Shown: one piece after another, positions 8,511 to 15,376 of the stretch
Layout: the number at the start of each line of letters is the position of its first letter
Numbering within the stretch: position 1 is the stretch's first letter
NCBI RefSeq assembly: GCF_001435585.1
Contig: NZ_AZEC01000002.1
Coordinates: forward strand, 152,879-216,878
Reading direction: 5' to 3'
Source: Schleiferilactobacillus perolens DSM 12744
GTDB lineage: Bacteria > Bacillota > Bacilli > Lactobacillales > Lactobacillaceae
DNA: 64,000 nucleotides
Program-made: the position numbers and the translations under genes
The notes under the pieces: model-generated
Databases searched by the model: none
Told to the model about the DNA's origin: nothing
Seen by the model: the letters and a program-made list of their open reading frames with translations, nothing else

Positions 8511-8530
8511 CGCAAAAGGTGTCGGTTGTT

Positions 8531-9601
8531 TTAGTGTGTTTCTAAATATTTAACGGCATCACTGAATTTTTCTACAGGGACGACGGTGATCTTTAGGTGG
8601 GACGCTTTGGCCGCACGTTTCGCAACCGCATAATTATCTTCTAGGCCCGGCGCGGCTTTTTTAATGGCTTTAGTGATCTTCATGTGCGGCGCGAAGAAAA
8701 TAGTCGCGCCTGATTTGGCTGCGATATACACTTTCTTCTCTGGTCCGCCAATTTGACCAACTGTACCATCCGCGGCAATTTCACCAGTACCCGCAATCTT
8801 GCGGCCCTTACGGAGTTGGTTGCCGGTTAATTGATCATAAATCTGCAAAGAGAACATCAATCCGGCAGAGGGCCCGCCAATATCGCCAGCATTAGCAGTG
8901 ACCGGAATCCCGGTGGTTGTTTTGGTCCGATCTGTTAGCGTAATGCCAATCCCTGGCTTCTTGGTTTGTGCGAGTTGATAAAGCTTGCCGCTGGCCGTTT
9001 TCGTCGTTTGATCATTGGCATACGTGATAGTCACCGTATCCCCCACCTTATGGTTACGCAGGTAATTGATATAGCCCGTACTGGCATCAAAATGATGCCC
9101 GTCAATCTTCGTGATTGTGTCCCCTACCTGTAATTTACCGTAAAAGGGCGACTTTTTCTCTACATCGAGGACATAAATCCCGAGATAATCGGTGTGATAC
9201 GGCTTTTTTGCCGCTTTGAAAGAGACGGTTAAAGCGTTATTGATGGCACTCGTCATATAATAGTTCTGAACTTTTTGGTAGGTGCTGTTGTCCTCCGTAC
9301 CCATTAGGTCGTTGCGAGAGATTATTTCTTCGTAAGGCTTAAAATGGCTAGTCACCAGTGTTAACGCCGTCGCAGATTGGATACCCACGGTGGTCAGGTT
9401 AAAACTACCCTTCGCGGTGTCCCGTTTTCCATCAACCTTTACAAATTGGGCAAGTGGCTCTGCAGTTCCCGGCATTTCAATAAACCAGTTGGGTAATGGG
9501 ACATACGCCGCCGCCAAGGCCAACAATACCAGTAGACCGGCAACAACGTGCCACCAGCGCAAACCGCGTTTTTGGGGTGTTTGTTTATCGGCCATTCTCA
9601 T
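8531..9601 (-). CDS. sepM: SepM/YlbL-family membrane protease (PDZ + Lon-type S16 domain)
   Basis: Membrane-bound serine protease. In streptococci SepM trims the competence pheromone; in bacilli YlbL acts in membrane protein quality control. About 356 residues: a cationic N-terminus, one transmembrane helix (WWHVVAGLLVLLALAAAYV), a PDZ domain (LGIYVLDVEKKSPFYGKLQVGD), then a Lon-like domain with the nucleophile in GDIGGPSAGLMFSL and the Lys of the dyad in GQIGGPEKKVYIAAKSG. The start overlaps coaD. An ATG at 9601 (AAGGA four bases away) and one at 9595 (MADKQTPQ, ten bases away) are both possible. The position next to comEA/comEC is common in Lactobacillales. Confidence 0.9.
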   Translation of the reverse strand: MRMADKQTPQKRGLRWWHVVAGLLVLLALAAAYVPLPNWFIEMPGTAEPLAQFVKVDGKRDTAKGSFNLTTVGIQSATALTLVTSHFKPYEEIISRNDLMGTEDNSTYQKVQNYYMTSAINNALTVSFKAAKKPYHTDYLGIYVLDVEKKSPFYGKLQVGDTITKIDGHHFDASTGYINYLRNHKVGDTVTITYANDQTTKTASGKLYQLAQTKKPGIGITLTDRTKTTTGIPVTANAGDIGGPSAGLMFSLQIYDQLTGNQLRKGRKIAGTGEIAADGTVGQIGGPEKKVYIAAKSGATIFFAPHMKITKAIKKAAPGLEDNYAVAKRAAKASHLKITVVPVEKFSDAVKYLETH

Positions 9602-10094
9602 CACGTCCTTGGACAGCAAACTTTTGATGCAGGGCAGCAGCGACATTGGCGGGCACCAGTGTGGAAACATCACCACCGAAATGTGCGACTTCTTTAATCA
9701 TCGAAGAAGAAACAAAAGCAGTATCTGAATCCGCATAAAGGAATACCGTTTCAATATCTGCATCTTGGGTACGATTGATTTGGGCAATGCCTGCTTCATA
9801 TGTAAAATCAGCTTCATTGCGTAAACCGCGCAGTAAAAAATGCGCCCCCACACTTTCGGCGACTTGCACGGTCAGCTGATTGGGTGCACTCATCACCCGG
9901 ACATTAGGCAAATGCGCAATTGCTTCCGTCACCAACTGTTCCTTTTCGTCTGGTGTAAACAAAGCGTGTTTACTCACATTGGTCATCACCGCAATCACAA
10001 TTTCATCAAATAAGCGGCTGGCGCGTTGAACAGTTTGCAGATGACCATTGGTAAAAGGGTCAAAACTCCCCGGAAAAAGTGCAATTCGTTTCAT
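9585..10094 (-). CDS. coaD: Phosphopantetheine adenylyltransferase
   Basis: Transfers AMP from ATP to 4'-phosphopantetheine, the fourth step of coenzyme A synthesis. 169 residues, normal length. Nucleotidyltransferase motifs: FPGSFDPFTNGHLQTVQRA at the N-terminus (TxGH with Asn), LLRGLRNEADFTYE at about 88-101, and SDTAFVSSSMIKEVA near 125. The ATG has AAGGAG upstream. It lies 3 bp after rsmD, the conserved rsmD-coaD pair. Confidence 0.97.
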   Translation of the reverse strand: MKRIALFPGSFDPFTNGHLQTVQRASRLFDEIVIAVMTNVSKHALFTPDEKEQLVTEAIAHLPNVRVMSAPNQLTVQVAESVGAHFLLRGLRNEADFTYEAGIAQINRTQDADIETVFLYADSDTAFVSSSMIKEVAHFGGDVSTLVPANVAAALHQKFAVQGRDENGR

Positions 10095-10097
10095 TAA

Positions 10098-10649
10098 TTA
10101 TTCTCCTTCATACTGAAAAATGGCGAGTTCTGTAATGCCATAAGCCACTTGCCGGGTCAGTGAAAATTGCGGCACCACGGGGTAAGTCACTTGTGTATCT
10201 GTTTCAGCGATGATTTGGGCACCCGGTGCGAGCATCTTTGCTTGCGCCAATTGTTTAATGGTGTCCACAATTTGCTGTTTGGCATATGGGGGATCTAAAA
10301 AGACCAAATCAAATTGCATGTGTCCCGCCGCCCGTTTCAAATACGCCGCCGCCGTGCTGTGCACAATCGTGAAACGGCTAGGCGCCTTGGTCACTGCCAC
10401 ATTGCGCGTGATCACTTTAATGGCAGCCCCTTGCCGATCTACTAGTACAGCTTGGTCCATTCCCCGGGAGACGGCCTCAATGCCTAAGCCGCCAGTACCC
10501 GCGAATAAATCAAGGACCCGACCACCAGAAAAGTAAGGGCCAATAATATTAAATAAATTCTCTTTGATTTTATCCGTGGTTGGCCGTGTTTTATTCCCTG
10601 GCACAGCCAGCAAGTGACGGCCGCCAAATTCACCAGAAATAATGCGCAT
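10098..10649 (-). CDS. rsmD: 16S rRNA (guanine966-N2)-methyltransferase
   Basis: SAM-dependent rRNA methyltransferase that modifies G966 of 16S rRNA, 183 residues. It begins MRIISGEFGGRHLLAVPG. The SAM site is VLDLFAGTGGLGIEAVSRG (about 45-63) and the catalytic DPPY motif is in DLVFLDPPYAK (about 114-124). The start codon overlaps the ylbG stop (TAATG). It is in the conserved ylbG-rsmD-coaD cluster. Confidence 0.96.
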   Translation of the reverse strand: MRIISGEFGGRHLLAVPGNKTRPTTDKIKENLFNIIGPYFSGGRVLDLFAGTGGLGIEAVSRGMDQAVLVDRQGAAIKVITRNVAVTKAPSRFTIVHSTAAAYLKRAAGHMQFDLVFLDPPYAKQQIVDTIKQLAQAKMLAPGAQIIAETDTQVTYPVVPQFSLTRQVAYGITELAIFQYEGE

Positions 10650-10930
10650 TAAAGATCGTCATCCCTTTCGCCAATCAACCGATGCTCATATTCCGTCGCA
10701 ATCGTCCCATGGGGCGATACATCCACAGCCCGGACAAAACGTTGCTTTTCCATTTGTTGAATCGTATTGGCTGCTGCAGTGGAATCGACATACATGACCA
10801 CATATTTCATTCGTTCTGAAACGTAATAAATGAGGCCATAACGGCGAAGCTTACGGGCCTGCTTAGCAGAATAAAGCCATACAATGATCCCCGTCCGCGG
10901 ATTGGGAATATTCGTGTCACGCGGTTGCAC
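10649..10930 (-). CDS. ylbG: YlbG-family protein (DUF2129/UPF0298)
   Basis: Small conserved Firmicute protein of unknown role, about 93 residues; core GIIVWLYSAKQARKLRRYGLIYYVSERMKYVVMYVD. The likely start is GTG at 10930 (V-QPRDTNIP), with AAAGGG upstream inside the end of ftsW. An upstream TTG at 10954 would add a Lys/Arg-rich stretch with a poorer site. It overlaps ftsW by 14 bp and rsmD by 1 bp, so it is part of one operon. The family is usually next to rsmD and coaD, which suggests a ribosome or RNA role; that is inference. Confidence 0.85.
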   Translation of the reverse strand: MQPRDTNIPNPRTGIIVWLYSAKQARKLRRYGLIYYVSERMKYVVMYVDSTAAANTIQQMEKQRFVRAVDVSPHGTIATEYEHRLIGERDDDL

Positions 10931-12104
10931 TCGCCCACGCCCTTTCTTTTTCAATTTGTTCCATACTGCTCACATTCATGACCAGCCCTACGCCAATGGA
11001 CAACATCATCGTGGAAGAGCCGCCGTAACTAATGAAAGGCAGTGTCACCCCGGTGAGTGGCAAAATACCTAACATGCCGCCAATATTAAAAACTGTCTGG
11101 ATGAAAAGCCAGGCGCCGATGCCATAACACAAAAGTGACCGATAAGCGGAACGAGAACGAACACCGACCAAAATAATTCGGCAAATGAGAAAGGTCAAAA
11201 TACTCAAAATAATGATTGCCCCGATGATGCCTAACTCTTCCGTGGTAATAGACATGATGAAATCAGTATACGGCTCAGGTAAGTAACCCTTTTTCTGAAT
11301 ACTATTGCCTAGGCCAACTCCGAAAAAGCCGCCATTACTGATTGCATAGTACGAGTTAACCAATTGCCGCCCACCAGAATTTTCTAATTTAAACGGCGTA
11401 AAAAAGGCCAACAAACGTTTGAACTGATAGCTATCTTCAATCCAGGGCAAATGGGCGGTTCGTAAGAAGGATAACATTCCCACGATACAAAGCAGTACAA
11501 ATCCCACAAAGCTGGTGCTGTAATACCAGCGAATACCAGAAGCCGCCAACATGATAATCGTCAATGTGAGCAAGATCGCGGTCCCGCCCACATCCGGTTC
11601 CCATAAAACAAGGACTGCCATTAACCCCGCGACAATCATGGGCGCTGTCAATTGGTGCAGCGCCGTGCGTAATTCAGTGAGTTTTTCTTCCCGGCGGGAC
11701 AAAATACGCGCGAGATAAAGAATCAACACCAATTTAGCGATCTCGACGGGTTGGACATTCACTGGACCAACTTTAAACCAAGCCACTGACCCGTTGATCG
11801 CCATACTTGGCCGCAAATAGCGCATGACGACCAATATAGCCAGCAATAGCAAAGTCACCAATACGGCCAGTCGGGTCAGCCGCCCGTCTTCCACCACGCG
11901 TAAAGCGATAAAAAAACTAAAAGCAGCCAAAAAAATACCGATCACGGCAAAAATTGCCTGCCGTTTTAAATACATCGTGGCTGGAAGACCCTGAACGGTC
12001 AGGTTATCAGAACTTGCCGAGTAAACCATCACAATTCCGACCCCAATGAGTAATAGGTACGGAATCAAAATCAAATAATCAATGTGTTTCAATCGAGTCC
12101 GCAT
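10917..12104 (-). CDS. ftsW: FtsW/RodA/SpoVE-family peptidoglycan polymerase
   Basis: SEDS glycosyltransferase that polymerises lipid II, working with a class B PBP at the septum. About 395 residues, ten or so membrane helices. Family motifs: MVYSASSDNL near the start, VEIAKLVLILYLARIL, YQFKRLLAFFTPF, and GVTLPFISYGGSSTMMLSIGVGLVMNVS at the C-terminus. I chose the ATG at 12104 (MRTRLKHIDYL) with AAAGGTG seven bases upstream; the frame extends to 12173 without a site. It has its own extended -10 promoter and stands after the typA terminator. It is probably the division SEDS protein, because no other ftsW lies in the dcw cluster here. Confidence 0.92.
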   Translation of the reverse strand: MRTRLKHIDYLILIPYLLLIGVGIVMVYSASSDNLTVQGLPATMYLKRQAIFAVIGIFLAAFSFFIALRVVEDGRLTRLAVLVTLLLLAILVVMRYLRPSMAINGSVAWFKVGPVNVQPVEIAKLVLILYLARILSRREEKLTELRTALHQLTAPMIVAGLMAVLVLWEPDVGGTAILLTLTIIMLAASGIRWYYSTSFVGFVLLCIVGMLSFLRTAHLPWIEDSYQFKRLLAFFTPFKLENSGGRQLVNSYYAISNGGFFGVGLGNSIQKKGYLPEPYTDFIMSITTEELGIIGAIIILSILTFLICRIILVGVRSRSAYRSLLCYGIGAWLFIQTVFNIGGMLGILPLTGVTLPFISYGGSSTMMLSIGVGLVMNVSSMEQIEKERAWASATA

Positions 12105-12140
12105 CCAACACACCTTTTCGTGAAATTTTAGAATAGCCCC

Positions 12141-12149
12141 ATTATACCA
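12141..12149 (-). promoter_or_regulatory. Extended -10 promoter of ftsW
   Basis: TG-G-TATAAT on the minus strand, about 36 bp upstream of the ftsW ATG and downstream of the typA terminator. There is no good -35, but the extended -10 is perfect. It should drive the ftsW-ylbG-rsmD-coaD-sepM series. Confidence 0.65.
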
Positions 12150-12183
12150 CGTCCGCAAATTCGGCCGGTACATCCTCGAAACG

Positions 12184-12217
12184 AAAAAAGCACCAGCTCT
12201 CAGATGAGAACCGGTGC
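12184..12217 (-). terminator. Rho-independent terminator of typA
   Basis: About 12-bp stem beginning GCACCGG, pairing with CTGGTGC, with a four-base ATCT loop and two or three G-U pairs, followed by six U. It begins 17 bp after the typA stop and separates typA from ftsW on the same strand. Confidence 0.9.
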
Positions 12218-12233
12218 CCTATCAGTGATTATA

Positions 12234-14081
12234 TTATGCGTCTTTCGCTGCAGTTTTAGCCCGCTTAGCCGCTTTTTGCCGCATGGACGTATTCAAGATT
12301 TTCTTACGTAACCGAATATTTGTTGGTGTGACTTCACAATATTCGTCTTCATTCAGGAATTCGATGGATTCTTCCAGTGATAATGACTTCGGTGTCCGGA
12401 TCGCTGCCGCGTGATCCTTCCCTGCTGCCCGAGTGTTAGTTAAGTTCTTACCCTTGGTAACATTGACACCAATATCTTGCTCTCGGCTGGATTCACCGAC
12501 AATCATGCCCTCATACACTTGTGTCCCGGCATCAACGAACAATGTGCCCCGATCTTCAACCCCTTGGAGGCTGTAAGTGGTTGCTGTGCCTTGATTAATG
12601 GATACCAATGCGCCAGTCCGCCGACCAGGTGTCCAGTTCTTGATAACTGGCATGTATTTCTCAAAAGTATGGTTCATGATGCCGTAACCACCGGTTTGAG
12701 ACATGAATTCTGTGGAATAACCAATTAAACCCCGCGCCGGTGCCAAGAAGGTTAACCGAGTTTGGCCATTTTCGGTCGTTTCCATATTCTTCATTTCGCC
12801 CTTACGCTGGGACATTGAATCGATGACACTGCCCACATATTGATTAGGAGTGTCAATTTGAACAGATTCAAATGGTTCGCAGGTTTCACCGCCGATTTCC
12901 TTGTAAATGACTTCTGGTCGAGAAAGTTGCAACTCAAAACCTTCCCGCCGCATTTCTTCCACAAGAATAGATAAGTGTAATTCACCACGGCCAGAAACGA
13001 CCCAGGCACTAGGCGTATCGGTATCTTCAACCCGGAGGGATACATCTGTATGCAACTGACTCTTCAGACGTTCTTCCAGCTTACGAGAAGTGACCTCGGT
13101 ACCCTCCTGACCGGCAAACGGTGAATCATTCGCTAAGAAAGTCATTTGCAAAGTAGGTTCATCAATCCGGAGAATTGGCAAGGCATCTGGATGATCAACC
13201 GGTGTGACAGTTTCACCCACGAAGATGTCTTCCATCCCAGAAACAGCGATCAAGTCCCCGGCCTTAGCGGAATCGACTTCCACCCGTTTCAAACCAAAGA
13301 AGCCAAAGATCTTTGTGACTCGGAAATTCTTCTTCGATCCATCAAGTTTCAGTACCGAAACGTTGTCTCCTAAGTGAATCGCACCGCGGAAAATCCGGCC
13401 AATCCCAATACGGCCCACATAGTCGTTGTAATCCAACATGGCGACTTGGAACTGCAAAGGTTCATCACTATTGTCGATGGGTGCCGGAATAGTCTTCACA
13501 ATGGTATCAAATAGATACTTCATCGTGTGTTCCTGTGTTTCAGGATCAGAATCGAGACTGGATGTTCCATTGACCGCAGACGTATAAACAACCGGGAATT
13601 CCAATTGTTCATCGTCGGCCCCTAATTCAATGAAGAGTTCCAATACTTCATCGACCACTTCTTCGGGCCGAGCGCCTGGACGGTCGATTTTGTTGATGAC
13701 CACGATGGGGGTCAAATGTTGTTCCAAAGCTTTTTTCAATACAAATCGCGTCTGGGGCATCGTGCCTTCATAGGCATCGACAACTAAAAGCACCCCGTCG
13801 ACCATCTTCATGATCCGTTCGACTTCGCCACCGAAGTCTGCGTGCCCTGGGGTATCCAAGATATTGATTTTGGTCTTGCCGTATTGGACAGCCGTATTCT
13901 TGGAAAGGATCGTGATACCCCGCTCCCGTTCAATTGCGTTGGAGTCAAGTGCCCGGTCCTCCAAGTGCATATGCTCATCCAATGTATCGGACTGCTTCAA
14001 GAGTTCGTTAACCAACGTCGTTTTGCCGTGGTCAACGTGGGCTATGATCGCAATATTCCGGATATCTTCACGAGTTTTCAA
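12234..14081 (-). CDS. typA: GTP-binding protein TypA/BipA
   Basis: Translational GTPase that binds the ribosome and helps 50S assembly and stress adaptation, 615 residues. G-domain motifs: G1 AHVDHGKTTLVNEL (about 14-27), G2 ERERGITI, G3 DTPGHADFGGEV, G4 NKIDRPGA. It is followed by domain II and a C-terminal region with FLAPARGLIGY. The start codon is TTG at 14081 (TTG AAA ACT CGT), nine bases after GGGAG; no ATG fits. It ends with a basic Lys/Ala tail and is followed by a strong terminator. Confidence 0.97.
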   Translation of the reverse strand: MKTREDIRNIAIIAHVDHGKTTLVNELLKQSDTLDEHMHLEDRALDSNAIERERGITILSKNTAVQYGKTKINILDTPGHADFGGEVERIMKMVDGVLLVVDAYEGTMPQTRFVLKKALEQHLTPIVVINKIDRPGARPEEVVDEVLELFIELGADDEQLEFPVVYTSAVNGTSSLDSDPETQEHTMKYLFDTIVKTIPAPIDNSDEPLQFQVAMLDYNDYVGRIGIGRIFRGAIHLGDNVSVLKLDGSKKNFRVTKIFGFFGLKRVEVDSAKAGDLIAVSGMEDIFVGETVTPVDHPDALPILRIDEPTLQMTFLANDSPFAGQEGTEVTSRKLEERLKSQLHTDVSLRVEDTDTPSAWVVSGRGELHLSILVEEMRREGFELQLSRPEVIYKEIGGETCEPFESVQIDTPNQYVGSVIDSMSQRKGEMKNMETTENGQTRLTFLAPARGLIGYSTEFMSQTGGYGIMNHTFEKYMPVIKNWTPGRRTGALVSINQGTATTYSLQGVEDRGTLFVDAGTQVYEGMIVGESSREQDIGVNVTKGKNLTNTRAAGKDHAAAIRTPKSLSLEESIEFLNEDEYCEVTPTNIRLRKKILNTSMRQKAAKRAKTAAKDA

Positions 14082-14147
14082 ATTTTATTTCTCCCTTTCT
14101 GAAACAAATACAGCATTGTAAGCGGTATAATTGTGCTCATATGACAA

Positions 14148-14174
14148 GAGACTGGCCCTTGAGGTACCAGTCTC
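14148..14174 (-). terminator. Inverted repeat after suhB, possible weak terminator
   Basis: GAGACTGG / CCAGTCTC (8 bp, perfect) with an 11-nt loop, 20 bp after the suhB stop codon. The following sequence TTGTCATATG is a poor U-tract, so read-through into typA is likely. Confidence 0.4.
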
Positions 14175-14194
14175 CCATGGAAACAAGAATAATC

Positions 14195-14986
14195 TTACGA
14201 TGGTGTTGCTGCTAACGCAATCGTTCGGATTGCAGCATCCGTTGATGCTGTCGCAATTAATACATCGCCTGATGTTACCATATCCAGCGGGTGACCGTCA
14301 AGGCGCGATAACTGCATTCCTAAAGTCTCGGCCATCACCCGTCCAGCGGCGACATCCCATGGTGCTAAGTGACTCATGTAGGCAATTTGCCGGCCCTCAA
14401 GCAATTGGATATATTCAATGCCGGCGCTGCCAATCATGCGGACACCCGAACAGGACTTGAACAACTGATGCGTATGGTACCGATCATAGGCAAACATGCC
14501 CGCGTTCATACCGATCAGACCATCTGGCAGAGCCAACGGTGATACATGGTCAATCGGAGTTTCGTTTCTGAAAACACCCAACTGCGGTCCGCCCCAATAT
14601 AGTTCTTGGCGCATCACATTCAAGATAACACCGACCAAAGGATGCCCATTTTCATAAGCCCCGATCATCACTGCAAAATTAGATTTTTGTTTGACGAAGT
14701 TCATGGTGCCATCAATCGGGTCCACAAAGAAAACCAATCCAGACAGATCGGTGACATGATCACCACTGCCCTCTTCGCCCATAATTTGCGCTTGGGGATA
14801 TTCGGAACGAATTGCAGAAATTAAGGATTTCTCAGTTTGCTTATCCAAGTTCGTCACTAAGTCCACTCGACTAGACTTGGTTTTGACCTGTAAAGGATCA
14901 TGAATATGATGGCGAATATGCGCCCCGGCGGTACTGACCCAAGCTCGCATGCGCAAAGCCAGCAGTGCTGTCTCAGGCTTATTCAT
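14195..14986 (-). CDS. suhB: Inositol monophosphatase family protein
   Basis: Mg2+-dependent sugar/inositol phosphatase of the SuhB/YktC family, about 263 residues. Motif A is present as DPIDGTMNFV (about residue 89), the preceding metal ligands in GEEGSGDH (about 70), and motif B as APWDVAAGRVMAETLG (about 208). The ATG at 14986 lies eight bases after GGGAGG and overlaps the yktA end by 8 bp; longer starts lack a site. The pair UPF0223-suhB upstream of typA is conserved in lactobacilli. The physiological substrate is unknown. Confidence 0.92.
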   Translation of the reverse strand: MNKPETALLALRMRAWVSTAGAHIRHHIHDPLQVKTKSSRVDLVTNLDKQTEKSLISAIRSEYPQAQIMGEEGSGDHVTDLSGLVFFVDPIDGTMNFVKQKSNFAVMIGAYENGHPLVGVILNVMRQELYWGGPQLGVFRNETPIDHVSPLALPDGLIGMNAGMFAYDRYHTHQLFKSCSGVRMIGSAGIEYIQLLEGRQIAYMSHLAPWDVAAGRVMAETLGMQLSRLDGHPLDMVTSGDVLIATASTDAAIRTIALAATPS

Positions 14987-15281
14987 CTGGCTCGCCTCCC
15001 TTGAGATGAACCATGGGCTGCTCTCCCATACGGGCAGCCTGCATCGCCCGATAGAGCGAGTAACCAGAAGACTCATTGAATTCGGCATCCAATTGCTTCT
15101 CGGTCATTTTGTCGGGAACGACTTCTTTAAACGCTTGATATGCGGCCAACAGTTCTTTGCGGGGGAACCCCTTTTCATAAACCGCTTCGACAGCATTATA
15201 AAATGCCATCACGGTAATAATTTCGTCCGTTCGCCATTCAGAGCGAAGCGGGTAGGAATAATTTGGCGTCACTTTTGACAC
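14979..15281 (-). CDS. yktA: UPF0223 family protein (YktA-like)
   Basis: Small conserved Firmicute protein of unknown function, 100 residues. The family sequence is clear: YSYPLRSEWRTDEIITVMAF near the start, then RKELLAAYQAFKEVVPDK and SGYSLYRAMQAAR. The start is GTG at 15281, nine bases after GAAGGAG. It is predicted to be all-helical. It overlaps suhB and has a good promoter at 15319-15347, so yktA-suhB forms an operon. Confidence 0.88.
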   Translation of the reverse strand: MSKVTPNYSYPLRSEWRTDEIITVMAFYNAVEAVYEKGFPRKELLAAYQAFKEVVPDKMTEKQLDAEFNESSGYSLYRAMQAARMGEQPMVHLKGGEPDE

Positions 15282-15318
15282 AATGACGGACTCCTTCGTG
15301 TTCAGATTTGTTACTTAC

Positions 15319-15347
15319 ATTGTAGCGGACGAACCATCAACTGCCAA
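15319..15347 (-). promoter_or_regulatory. Promoter of yktA-suhB
   Basis: TTGGCA - 17 bp - TACAAT on the minus strand, about 38 bp upstream of the yktA GTG. It lies within the short gap after the mgtA stop. Confidence 0.75.
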
Positions 15348-15376
15348 TGGTGCGAACCATTATTCACAGAATTTGG

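Noticed and set aside
8463-8530. ComX box (TACGAATA-like) upstream of comEA
   Set aside because: The only similar string, TACGAGAA, lies on the wrong strand and is explained as part of the inverted repeat.
14082-14147. Promoter for typA
   Set aside because: TTGTCA and TACAAT are present, but the 21-bp spacing is too long; not listed.
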